Shown in pieces: positions 33,557 to 41,021 of a stretch of 64,000 bases of DNA. The stretch covers positions 62,001-126,000 of the forward strand of contig CAJTIU010000010.1 in the NCBI GenBank assembly GCA_910576335.1. The letters are read 5' to 3'. Position numbers and translations under genes: made by a program. This DNA is from Lachnospiraceae bacterium (GTDB lineage: Bacteria > Bacillota > Clostridia > Lachnospirales > Lachnospiraceae). Position 1 is the stretch's first letter. Each line of letters starts with the position of its first letter. The notes under the pieces were generated by a model. That model saw nothing but the letters and a program-made list of their open reading frames with translations, was not told the DNA's origin and ran no database searches.

Positions 33557-34381
33557 ATGGACGAGCTGGGGACCCTGGAACTGGAGATACTTAAAAGTTT
33601 TGATGAATTTTCTGATACAATTGAAAGAATTCAAAACAGGCCTCAATTTAAGGAGTACACAAAAGATGGTGTTAAATTGCCTGCATATGACAAAGAAACA
33701 TTGAAAAAGGTATCAGTTGGTGCCGGAGTGCTGCTTGGCGGATTAGGAGGTGCTGCTGTTGGGGCTGCAGGGGGATTTGCTGCGGCAGGTGCAACTACAT
33801 CTGCTATTATGGCATTGGGAACCGCATCAACGGGAACTGCTATAGCATCACTCAGCGGAGTGGCGGCAACAAATGCTACGCTGGCCGCTTTAGGAGGCGG
33901 AGGCATCGCCTTAGGCACTACAATCCTTGGCGCAACAACACTTGGTGCAGCATTATTAGTTGGTGGGGTTATTTTCAATATTACAGGGGGTAAATTATCT
34001 GATAAAGCGGATGAAGCGTGGGAGCAGATGAAAAAAGCCGAGAAGACAATAGATTTTGCATGCAGATACTTAAATGAATTGAAAGCAGCGTCCGTTGCAT
34101 ATAAGAAATCATTATTGTCTGTGAGAGATAAGTACAAAGAAATTTTTGGATATGTTTCTTATACTGTAAACAGTCTGCACAAGACAGACTGGCATGCTTT
34201 TTCTCAGGAAGAAAAAATTGCAACTGAGAATTCAGTTTTGCTTATAGGATTGCTTTACAAGATGTGTCAGGTAAGCCTCGTAAATAAGGCTAAATATCAA
34301 AATGATTTGAATTCGGTTTATATATCCGAAATCAATGAATCAATCAGTAATGCAGATAATGTAATGAAGAGTCTGGCATAA
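33557..34381 (+). CDS. glycine-zipper membrane protein, unknown
   Basis: 274 residues from ATG 33557 (an alternative start at 33482 would add a leader overlapping the HTH gene). Soluble N-terminal helix (MDELGTLELEILKSFDEF), then residues about 62-145 are an almost unbroken run of Gly, Ala, Thr and Val with GxxxG spacing (for example GAGVLLGGLGGAAVGAAGG), able to form two or more membrane-inserting helices; the C-terminal half is alpha-helical and soluble. Similar proteins are annotated only as hypothetical. The layout, a lipid-inserting glycine zipper between helical domains, suggests a pore-forming effector or membrane-remodelling protein. It lies in an accessory patch beside remnants of AAA-ATPases. 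Confidence 0.75.
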   Translation: MDELGTLELEILKSFDEFSDTIERIQNRPQFKEYTKDGVKLPAYDKETLKKVSVGAGVLLGGLGGAAVGAAGGFAAAGATTSAIMALGTASTGTAIASLSGVAATNATLAALGGGGIALGTTILGATTLGAALLVGGVIFNITGGKLSDKADEAWEQMKKAEKTIDFACRYLNELKAASVAYKKSLLSVRDKYKEIFGYVSYTVNSLHKTDWHAFSQEEKIATENSVLLIGLLYKMCQVSLVNKAKYQNDLNSVYISEINESISNADNVMKSLA

Positions 34382-34386
34382 AATAA

Positions 34387-34516
34387 AGTTGTACTCATGA
34401 CCGGTGAAACCTGGCGTGAGCATTGCGCCAACCGCAGCCGTAAAGTAGCATATTTCCTTATGCGGTTGTGCGCATCCTGTTATACTGCGCGGCAAATTTT
34501 TGACGCGCAGTATATT
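34387..34516 (+). repeat. R-type structured repeat, copy A
   Basis: Begins GTTGTACTCATGACCGGTGA and contains the pieces GGCGTGAGCATTGCGCC, ACCGCAGCCG and, at the end, ACGCGCAGTATA, all shared with the elements at 39461 and 49825. CCGCAGCCGTAAAG-like and TTATGCGGTTGTG arms form an internal hairpin. It fills the gap between the glycine-zipper gene and the convergent AAA-ATPase gene. Confidence 0.7.
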
Positions 34517-34534
34517 TCGAGAGCTGAATGCCTA

Positions 34535-36133
34535 CTATGATTCCCTTTCAGACAGGGATGACTTGTATAACGCTTCCGCCTCTCTGTCATATTTCTCAAT
34601 CCTGCAATGGTGTATCTTTTTTGCTTTGTCATAAGCAATCCCCACAAGCAAAACAGCGCCGTTTCCCATGGCTTTCTTCATATATTGCTTTTCCTTAATC
34701 TGGGCTATTGCATCCTCTGCGGTATCCCCTGTCTTTAATTCCAGAATAATGGCCGGCGTCCCGCTTTTCTTTGGATAAAACAGATAATCACAATATCCCT
34801 TGCCGCTTTTTTCTTCGCGTCTGATCCAATAATCCTTTCTGGCATACAAATAACATAAAGTAATCACGCAGGATAATGAATTTTCATCATTGTATTTCAA
34901 AAATGGAATCTCCCTGTCATGGGCAGCTTCCAAAAGTTCCGCTACTTTTGCTTCGTCCATCGCAAGCGTTGCATCCAATATCTTTTTTGAACTGTCTACA
35001 ATCTCTTTCACTTCCCCCATACTGTCTCGTGCCAGAACCTTCTGATATTTCTCCATCAATTCACCATTGGGAATTTTTAAGAATCCTTTGTAGTAAGAGA
35101 GGAAGCCATAAACCACCATTGCCGACAATATCTCATCCCGCGTTTCAAGCCGCTGCTCTGCCGCGCTGTATCCGCTTAATTCTGCCTCAATTGGAATCCC
35201 GGAAACCAGTTTGACAATATCTTCCCTCACTTCATCTACATTATGTTCGATACATTCTGCAATCTCATTCATCGGTCCTGTTTCCGTCCAGTAATTCAAA
35301 CACACACACCGCGTCAATGCCTTGCTTACTGACCGGGGATTAAAGAGACTTTCCCCTTTACTGGTAAAATACCCATCATACCATTGTTTCATTTCTTCAT
35401 AGGAAACAGCAGTATTTTCCCGGCATAATTTCTGTACCTCTGCCTCATCAAAGCCAAAATATGCATCATAGACATTATCGTTCATGAAATTATACTCATC
35501 AAACATATTCAATTCCGAACCACTGGAATACTTTGCAATTGGCAGTATGCCAGTCATATAGGCCAGATCCACATACGGCATATCTTTGAGAAGACCTTTT
35601 AAGAATTTCAAAAAATTACTTTTGTCCTCATCTGTCATAAAAGTTTCGTAAAACACAGAGTCCCATTCATCCAGTATGAATATGAATGATTCTTTCGCAT
35701 CCTGCAGCATCCGGGATAAGCTTCTATATTCCTTTCCCTTAAGTTCAGGATAATATTCCCTTAAATCTTCCTTTAATGTTTCTGTAATATCCCTGATATA
35801 ATCCCCATATCCTCCGCAATAATCTGGAAACCTGCTAAAATCAATGTGGATTACATTGTATTGATTCATATGCTGTTCATATTTTTCTGTGCCAGCGATT
35901 GCAAGGCTGTCAAAAATCGGATGGCTGTCTAATCCCTTCGTGTAATAAGCCCCAAGCATATTCGCGTTAATCGTCTTTCCGAACCTCCGTGGCCTGGTAA
36001 TACACACATATGGATTCCCTGTCCCAATCACCTGGGAAATTTTCTCTATAAGCATACTCTTATCCACAAAAATCTTGTTATTTACAACTTTTTGATACAG
36101 TAAACTTTGGATGTCTGTATTCAGATAATACAT
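34535..36133 (-). CDS. AAA-ATPase_like / PD-(D/E)XK nuclease-domain protein
   Basis: 532 residues. The N-terminal IFVDKSMLIEKISQV and RPRRFGKTINANML (Walker A variant) are typical of the AAA-ATPase_like family; Walker B is IFILDEWDS. A helical middle follows and the C-terminus has YCDYLF...AIILELKTGD...AIAQIKEKQYM, the E-x-K core of the PDDEXK_9 nuclease domain. Such proteins are highly amplified in Lachnospiraceae and Bacteroidetes, yet no function has been shown; defence or mobile-element roles are guessed. ATG 36133 follows AGGAGGTTCTT. Two gutted relatives lie at 19168 and 37155. Unlike them this copy looks intact. Confidence 0.88.
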   Translation of the reverse strand: MYYLNTDIQSLLYQKVVNNKIFVDKSMLIEKISQVIGTGNPYVCITRPRRFGKTINANMLGAYYTKGLDSHPIFDSLAIAGTEKYEQHMNQYNVIHIDFSRFPDYCGGYGDYIRDITETLKEDLREYYPELKGKEYRSLSRMLQDAKESFIFILDEWDSVFYETFMTDEDKSNFLKFLKGLLKDMPYVDLAYMTGILPIAKYSSGSELNMFDEYNFMNDNVYDAYFGFDEAEVQKLCRENTAVSYEEMKQWYDGYFTSKGESLFNPRSVSKALTRCVCLNYWTETGPMNEIAECIEHNVDEVREDIVKLVSGIPIEAELSGYSAAEQRLETRDEILSAMVVYGFLSYYKGFLKIPNGELMEKYQKVLARDSMGEVKEIVDSSKKILDATLAMDEAKVAELLEAAHDREIPFLKYNDENSLSCVITLCYLYARKDYWIRREEKSGKGYCDYLFYPKKSGTPAIILELKTGDTAEDAIAQIKEKQYMKKAMGNGAVLLVGIAYDKAKKIHHCRIEKYDREAEALYKSSLSERES

Positions 36134-36229
36134 AAGAACCTCCTTCTGGAAGATTTAGGCTTCTACATGTAATTGTACCAAATACAAATCAAATATGCAT
36201 CTTATTTTTAAATTATTTCTATCGTAATA

Positions 36230-36374
36230 GTTACAGTTCAGCCTTTGGCAGAACTGTAACTGAATCCGGCTCATTTAAAGTTCGCTTCGCGAAGAGCCGG
36301 ATTCACTCTTGGCACAATTTATGCGTTCTTACGGACTTTGCAGCGGAATGCAAAGTCCTGGGCTGAACTGTTAC
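36230..36374 (+). repeat. structured element E, copy 3 (145 bp)
   Basis: Left arm GTTACAGTTCAGCC, proximal complement GAACTGTAAC at 36251-36260, hairpin A (AATCCGGCTC/GAGCCGGATT enclosing CATTTAAAG and TTCGC-TTC-GCGAA), linker TTCTTACG, hairpin B (GGACTTTGCA/TGCAAAGTCC) and distal complement GGCTGAACTGTTAC. Stem bases differ from the copies at 4699 and 14704 but pair in the same way. Lies in the 509-bp gap 36134-36642, which otherwise holds only the remnants listed next. Confidence 0.85.
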
Positions 36375-36449
36375 TCGTAATATACTAACGGTATATTTTT
36401 GTGCCAACATATCAAGAATAAAGTTCAAATGGTAGAGAATGAGAATTCT

Positions 36450-36620
36450 TTGGTACATTACAGTTCATTTATGGTATACTATATTTAACTGGTAAGTTGT
36501 GCCGGATTTTAGCTCTGCAGGTAAATTCGATGCCCTGGTGGTGAATACCGGGAGAATGGTTCACGGATACATGGAATATCTGCATGAAATAATCCGGATA
36601 AAGGAGCGGTAACAGATGAA
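36450..36620 (+). pseudogene. collapsed copy of the small-protein/P-loop island
   Basis: 36450-36496 matches 18855-18901 (41 of 47 bases). It is followed at 36499-36620 by a 122-bp copy, with about 11 mismatches, of 22387-22508: the last codons of the DUF4869-like gene, its stop, the next ribosome binding site and the P-loop start codon. The 3.5 kb that separates these parts at the other locus is absent. No functional product is expected. It ends 22 bp before the GNAT gene. Confidence 0.8.
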
Positions 36621-36642
36621 GTTTGAGAGGGAGGAGTAAAGG

Positions 36643-37170
36643 ATGTTAAGACTAAGGCCTTATAAATCCTGTGACGGGGAGGCGGTTGTTTCCTGGATAA
36701 AGGATGAAACGGCATTTTATAAATGGAGTGCAGGGAGGCTTAAGCATTATCCGGTTACTGCGGATGAGCTGAATGCCTACTACGATTCCTTTGCATACAG
36801 AGATGATTTTTTCGTTATGGCAGCATTTGACGAAACGGGAATAACCGGACAGTTATTCATGAGGTTTCTTGATGAAGAGAAGAAGCTTCTCCGTTTTGGC
36901 TTTATCATTGTGGATGATTCAAAGCGGGGCAGGGGTTATGGCAGGGAGATGCTGAAGCTCGCCGCACAATATGCATTCGGCATTTTAAAAGTTGAAAGGA
37001 TCACCCTCGGAGTGTTTGAGAATAATAAATCGGCGTATCTCTGTTATAAATCAGCAGGATTTCAGGACACAGGTCAGTGGGAGAGCTATGACATTCTGAA
37101 TGAAAGCTGGAAATGCCTGGAGCTTGCGCTGGAACCTGTGGAGAGGGATGTGTTATGGGAGTGTATCTGA
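36643..37170 (+). CDS. GNAT-family N-acetyltransferase (RimJ/RimL-like)
   Basis: 175 residues. Starts MLRLRPYKSCDGEAVVSWI with a substrate segment FYKWSAGRL; the acetyl-CoA loop is VDDSKRGRGYGREML, followed by VERITLGVFENNKSAYLCYKSAGF, the alpha4-beta6 region typical of GNAT3-type enzymes. Cytoplasmic acetylation of an amine, perhaps an antibiotic, metabolite or protein N-terminus; substrate not readable. RBS GAGGGAGGAG is good. Upstream is the collapsed island copy, downstream a truncated AAA-ATPase fragment overlaps its last codons, so the gene sits in a rearranged patch. Confidence 0.85.
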   Translation: MLRLRPYKSCDGEAVVSWIKDETAFYKWSAGRLKHYPVTADELNAYYDSFAYRDDFFVMAAFDETGITGQLFMRFLDEEKKLLRFGFIIVDDSKRGRGYGREMLKLAAQYAFGILKVERITLGVFENNKSAYLCYKSAGFQDTGQWESYDILNESWKCLELALEPVERDVLWECI

Positions 37171-37316
37171 ATCCTGGAAATAGCGGATTTACCGGAATCC
37201 GGAATGATACGTACGTGGACAAGAGCGGGCTGATTGCCTTGATTAATGATACAATTGAAACACCAAGGCGGCTTACGTGTATCAGCAGGCCCCGCAGATT
37301 CGGAAAATGTGATTGA
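37155..37316 (+). pseudogene. AAA-ATPase_like fragment, truncated at Walker A
   Basis: Codes for MGVYLNPGNSGFTGIRND then TYVDKSGLIALINDTIE and ISRPRRFGK followed by C-D-stop. This is the N-terminus of an AAA-ATPase_like protein up to the Walker A lysine; about 450 residues including the nuclease domain are missing. It overlaps the end of the GNAT gene by 16 bp. Remnant of a gene related to the intact 34535 copy but from a different subgroup. Confidence 0.78.
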
Positions 37317-37340
37317 GAGAATACGAAGGACAGATTATGA

Positions 37341-37388
37341 TTGACAAACATACTGTTAGTATGATAATATTATACATACCAACAGTAT
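37341..37388 (+). promoter_or_regulatory. TetR promoter with two operator dyads
   Basis: TTGACA at 37341 and GATAAT at 37363 (16-base spacer). CATACTGTTAGTATG (37349-37363) fills the spacer and CATACCAACAGTATG (37374-37388) lies at the start site; a related dyad, CATACC...GGTATTG, is in front of the MFS gene (38140-38160). The TetR protein encoded downstream is the likely binder. Confidence 0.78.
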
Positions 37389-37445
37389 GTGAAGGACTTT
37401 GTTCACTGAATGGACAGCAGCCATGTGGAAGGGAGGGATGGGACA

Positions 37446-38099
37446 GTGGCAAGAAATAAGCACCCCGAGGAAACCGTGAATCTGATTCTGGATGTGGCTT
37501 TCCGCCTGTTTATGGAGAAGGGATATGAGCATACATCCATTCAGGATATTATTGACCATCTGGGTGGTCTTAGTAAAGGCGCCATCTATCACCATTTTAA
37601 GTCTAAGGAAGATATATTAGTGGCGGTTACAGACCGGATAACGGCTGAATCGAATCAGATGCTGGCGGATATCCGTGACCGTTCTGACATGAGCGGACAG
37701 GAAAAGCTGAAGACGATTTTCAGAGAGTCGATCAGACGGCCTGTACAGAACGATATTTTTACCGTGGCTCCGGATTTTCATAAGAACCCGAAGCTTCTCT
37801 TCAGTCTTTTGCATGATACCATAGACGAGGCTGCGCCTAACTATATTCTTCCGATCATTAAGCAGGGAATTTTAGATGGCTCTATTAAAACGGACTATCC
37901 GGAGCAATTGGCTGAACTGATTTTACTGGTAGCGAATGTCTGGATGAATCCTATGATCTTTGACAGCTCTGAGGAAGAATCTTACTGTAAGTTTATGGTA
38001 TTCCGCCAGATGATGCAGGGGCTGGGACTGGATGTTGTAGATGACGATCTATTAGAAAGACTGCAGGAGCTGACCTCGATCTATCAGAAGAGCAAATAA
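37446..38099 (+). CDS. TetR/AcrR-family transcriptional regulator
   Basis: 217 residues from GTG 37446, favoured because GGGAGGG lies 8 bases upstream; an ATG at 37410 would add twelve residues. N-terminal HTH: LILDVAFRLFMEKGYEHTSI, then LSKGAIYHHFKSKEDIL. The C-terminal ligand domain is unassigned. It precedes an MFS efflux gene and both share CATAC-N-GTATG dyads, so it probably represses itself and the exporter until a drug binds. A terminator separates the two genes. Confidence 0.92.
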   Translation: MARNKHPEETVNLILDVAFRLFMEKGYEHTSIQDIIDHLGGLSKGAIYHHFKSKEDILVAVTDRITAESNQMLADIRDRSDMSGQEKLKTIFRESIRRPVQNDIFTVAPDFHKNPKLLFSLLHDTIDEAAPNYILPIIKQGILDGSIKTDYPEQLAELILLVANVWMNPMIFDSSEEESYCKFMVFRQMMQGLGLDVVDDDLLERLQELTSIYQKSK

Positions 38100-38102
38100 A
38101 AA

Positions 38103-38131
38103 TCTGCCCTTTTAATTGGGCAAATTTTTTT
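38103..38131 (+). terminator. terminator between tetR-type and MFS genes
   Basis: Short stem TGCCC/GGGCA around TTTTAATT with a following run AAATTTTTTT. The MFS gene then has its own operator-bearing promoter region at 38131-38160. Confidence 0.6.
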
Positions 38132-38172
38132 AGACACTTACATACCGTCGTTTGGTATTGAAAGGAGAAATT

Positions 38173-39447
38173 ATGAAATATATTGATAAGGAAGATGTGA
38201 AGAATACGAAACTGTTTTCAAGGGATTTTACGTTAGTTGTCATTGGGCAGATTATTTCGCTGTTTGGAAATGCGGCGGTCAGATTTGCATTGCCTTTATA
38301 TTTATTGAATCTGACAGGTTCCTCTGCACTTTACGGAACCGTAACAGCGTGTGCATTTATTCCGGCAGTCCTGCTGTCTCCCATAGGCGGTATTGTCGCT
38401 GACAGGGTAAATAAAAGAAATATTATGGTAATACTGGATTTTTTTACGGCGGGAGTGATATTTGTATTTTCCCTGCTCATGAATGGAGGAAATCTCATTC
38501 TCCTTCTGACTGTTACACTGATGCTTCTGTATGGCATTGCCGGGGCATACCAGCCATCCGTGCAGGCAAGCATCCCTGCACTGACAGACCAGGCTCATTT
38601 TATGGCGGCAAATTCGGTCATTAATACAATAAGCTCTTTTTCATCCCTGACAGGCCCTGTGCTCGGCGGCATCTTATATAGTGCATATGGATTGGAGCCT
38701 GTGCTGTGGGTCTGCATGATATGCTTTAGTCTGTCGGCGGTTATGGAGATTTTTATCAGGATTCCATTTCAGAAGCAGCCTTCGGACGGAGGGATATGGA
38801 AGACGGCCAGAACTGATTTTACAGAGAGCGTCCGCTTTATCCGGAGGGAGAAGCCGGTTATCGGAAAAGTCCTTCTTGTAGTCTGCGGGATTAATTTCTT
38901 CCTGTCTGCAATGATCATTGTTGGATTGCCGTATCTGGTAACGGAGGTGCTGAATCTGGAGACTTCACAGGCAAACAGGCTTTATGGCTTTGCAGAAGGG
39001 GCACTGGCGGCCGGAGGACTTACTGGCGGTATCTGTGCAGGTGTTTTCTCAGACAGGCTGGAAATTCATCAGTCGGGTAAGCTGATCATTGCCTGCGCGG
39101 CATGTGTGTTTCCAATCAGTGCGGGATTGGTAGTGTTTTCATCTGGAATGATAAATTATGTCATGATAACTATATGCTGTTTTGGCATTATGGTGTTTTC
39201 TACGATTTTTACGGTGCAGATGATGTCCTTTGTTCAGAAAGAAACACCGCAAAATATGATCGGCAAGGTGATTGCTGTTCTTCTGACGGTTTCTATGTGT
39301 GCACAGCCCCTTGGAAATGCATTATATGGCATCTTGTTTGAAATCGGTAAAGGATATGAGTATGCTGTCGTTTTGTTTTCAGGTGTTGTGTCGCTTGGGA
39401 TTGCAATGGGCGCGAAGAATATTTTTCTTGCTATCCGGGAAGCCTGA
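38173..39447 (+). CDS. MFS efflux transporter (macrolide-efflux-like)
   Basis: 424 residues from ATG 38173 (AAGGAGAAATT upstream). Twelve hydrophobic helices; the start FSRDFTLVVIGQIISLFGNA and the loop GGIVADRVNKRN between helices 2 and 3 match the MFS_3/Mef-like group, proton-driven exporters of macrolides and other drugs. A second VFSDRLE loop lies in the C-terminal half as expected from internal duplication. Regulated most likely by the upstream TetR protein through the dyad at 38140-38160. An R-type structured repeat follows 13 bp after the stop. Confidence 0.9.
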   Translation: MKYIDKEDVKNTKLFSRDFTLVVIGQIISLFGNAAVRFALPLYLLNLTGSSALYGTVTACAFIPAVLLSPIGGIVADRVNKRNIMVILDFFTAGVIFVFSLLMNGGNLILLLTVTLMLLYGIAGAYQPSVQASIPALTDQAHFMAANSVINTISSFSSLTGPVLGGILYSAYGLEPVLWVCMICFSLSAVMEIFIRIPFQKQPSDGGIWKTARTDFTESVRFIRREKPVIGKVLLVVCGINFFLSAMIIVGLPYLVTEVLNLETSQANRLYGFAEGALAAGGLTGGICAGVFSDRLEIHQSGKLIIACAACVFPISAGLVVFSSGMINYVMITICCFGIMVFSTIFTVQMMSFVQKETPQNMIGKVIAVLLTVSMCAQPLGNALYGILFEIGKGYEYAVVLFSGVVSLGIAMGAKNIFLAIREA

Positions 39448-39460
39448 GGAGCTGCTATAT

Positions 39461-39666
39461 TCATGGCCGATGAAATCTGCCGTTAGTATCGCGCCAGCCG
39501 CAGCCACAAAGCGGCATACATACCTTTGTGGCTGTGCACACCATATTATGATATGCGGCAGATTTATCTGGCGCGCAGTATAAAGAGCGTGGTAAGCTAA
39601 TTTCGACATCTGAATCATTTTCTTACGGACTTTGCAGTAAATGCAAAGTCCTGTGTGAACAGTAAC
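39461..39666 (+). repeat. R-type structured repeat joined to the 3' half of element E
   Basis: First part: GAAATCTGCCGTTAGTATCG, CAGCCACAAAG paired with CTTTGTGGCTG, and an outer GCGCCAG/CTGGCGC pair. Second part (39611-39666): CTGAATCATTTTCTTACGG, hairpin B GGACTTTGCA/TGCAAAGTCC with loop GTAAA, and the distal arm GTGAACAGTAAC, as in element E. This composite shows that the two repeat families exchange modules. It accounts for most of 39448-39706. Confidence 0.75.
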
Positions 39667-39706
39667 AAAGCATCCTCTGCGAAACAGAAAGTTCCTTAGG
39701 AAAGGG

Positions 39707-39958
39707 TTAGGAATCACGAAAGCAGTGATATACATATAATATGATGCAGATCACGGACAGGACGGCTCCCACATAGTATAGAGCCGTGCCCAGGGGGTAA
39801 TTCAGAGCGATTTCTTTTTGCAGAGCAGTCAGTTCTGCTTCGCTCATAAGATCTATATCCTGTACCGGGAACCAGATCATGCGCAGGACAAAGCCCGCTG
39901 CAGACAATAGAAAGCTTATTAGAATTCCTGTGAGAAATCTTTTTGTTCTTTTTTTCAT
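39707..39958 (-). CDS. small two-helix membrane protein
   Basis: 83 residues. A basic N-terminus (MKKRTKRF) precedes one helix (LTGILISFLLSAAGFVLRMI), an acidic loop with DLMSEAELTALQKEIA follows, and a second helix (YYVGAVLSVICIILYVYHCF) ends the protein. No known domain. It is 51 bp downstream of the XRE gene on the same strand and likely part of the same unit as the DUF2975/XRE pair, where small accessory membrane proteins are often found. Confidence 0.7.
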   Translation of the reverse strand: MKKRTKRFLTGILISFLLSAAGFVLRMIWFPVQDIDLMSEAELTALQKEIALNYPLGTALYYVGAVLSVICIILYVYHCFRDS

Positions 39959-40009
39959 GGGATGCTCCTTTCTCTTTAGGGACTGTATCAGTTATCTTTA
40001 TACAACTCC

Positions 40010-40234
40010 TTACTCTGTCTCAGGGTTCTGCCTGTATTCCAGAATGTCTCCGGGCTGGCAGTCTAATGCCTCGCATAGCTTACACAGTGTAGAGATTTTC
40101 AGGGCCCTGGCTTTTCCATTTTTCAGCACAGAAACATTGGCAATGGTAATGCCGATACGTTCTGAGAGTTCTGTTACGCTCATCTTTCTCTTTGCAAGCA
40201 TGACATCAATATTGAAAATAATCTCACCGTTCAT
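40010..40234 (-). CDS. XRE-family HTH regulator (YozG-like)
   Basis: 74 residues, essentially only the HTH: IDVMLAKRKMSVTELSERIG, ITIANVSVLKNGKARALKIS, then LCEALDCQPGDIL. This compact HTH_26 type is regularly paired with DUF2975 membrane proteins; the pair is thought to sense an unknown membrane signal. It is 9 bp downstream of the DUF2975 gene. A dyad at 40777-40814, upstream of both, is the probable operator. Confidence 0.9.
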   Translation of the reverse strand: MNGEIIFNIDVMLAKRKMSVTELSERIGITIANVSVLKNGKARALKISTLCKLCEALDCQPGDILEYRQNPETE

Positions 40235-40243
40235 CTTATCCTC

Positions 40244-40726
40244 CTATATGGTCAGATCACTCTGGTTCTGCAAATCGGCAGCCTTCATTACAAGATGCGA
40301 CAGGGCCGCCGACGCGACAGAAGCAGCTATGCCTGCAAATACAACGACCAGAGAGAGCAGTACAATTCCTGGATGGTTCATATTGAGGAATAGAAAAACA
40401 ATATTACCCACAAAGAAAAATGCGGCATCTCCTGCGGCAAGGATGGAGATCCATTTCAGCAGCCTGGCATTTGCCGTAGAAAAGGAGTTATCAGTGCCAA
40501 TGTTCCCGGCTATCCTCCATGCGAAGACAAGACCGGCATAACAGGGGATCCCCGTCATCCAGATGAAAAAAAGCCACGGATGGTAGCAGTAATCGAATGC
40601 TCCATTTTCCGCTGCAGCGATTGCCTGCCCAAGCATGGGGATAATGAAAACGTAAATGAAAAATCCGCAGATTCCTGTTCCGGTAATAATCAGCTTCAGC
40701 CATAGTGATAAAGATTTCTGCTTCAT
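40244..40726 (-). CDS. DUF2975 membrane protein
   Basis: 160 residues with four hydrophobic helices (about 10-32, 48-72, 88-112 and 118-145) and the family-typical short loops, including NSFSTANARLLKWIS between helices 2 and 3. Function unknown; such proteins are held to be membrane partners of the small XRE regulator encoded next to them. ATG 40726 has AAGGAGGA upstream on the minus strand. The 295 bp upstream to the next gene holds the operator dyad and otherwise nothing recognised. Confidence 0.85.
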   Translation of the reverse strand: MKQKSLSLWLKLIITGTGICGFFIYVFIIPMLGQAIAAAENGAFDYCYHPWLFFIWMTGIPCYAGLVFAWRIAGNIGTDNSFSTANARLLKWISILAAGDAAFFFVGNIVFLFLNMNHPGIVLLSLVVVFAGIAASVASAALSHLVMKAADLQNQSDLTI

Positions 40727-40776
40727 GAGAAATCCTCCTTCCTGTTAGATTTTGTATTTGTATCATAACACGAGGA

Positions 40777-40814
40777 TTATCGAATATCAATTATTATTTA
40801 TTGTAGTACGATAA
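40777..40814. promoter_or_regulatory. operator-like inverted repeat for the DUF2975/XRE unit
   Basis: TTATCGAATATCAATTATTA on one side and TTTATTGTAGTACGATAA on the other form an imperfect dyad (TTATCG...CGATAA), 50 bases before the DUF2975 start. Placement fits autoregulation by the XRE protein. Confidence 0.6.
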
Positions 40815-41021
40815 ATAATCAGTCTTGCTACTTCTATGAACGGACAATTATCATACATTCCTTTGCAATCTGTTCTTTTGTTGCTCCATGCCTTTTTGGT
40901 TGCTGTTCATGGCCTGGGAGGCCGCTTATAGTAATAAAAATCCAGATGTACAAAGAATTTATTCTTGATTCCAGACAGAGAAAATGATAATATAAAAAAT
41001 GAAAGAGGCAACAGAACAGGG

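Noticed and set aside
33643-34137. 164-aa Ala/Pro-rich minus-strand ORF
   Set aside because: Antisense of the glycine/alanine-rich zipper region; no start signal of its own.
39379-39735. 118-aa minus-strand ORF after the MFS gene
   Set aside because: It is a translation of the R-type repeat and hairpin B, sharing the GLCIYC peptide with the 14682 ORF for that reason, and overlaps the end of the MFS gene.
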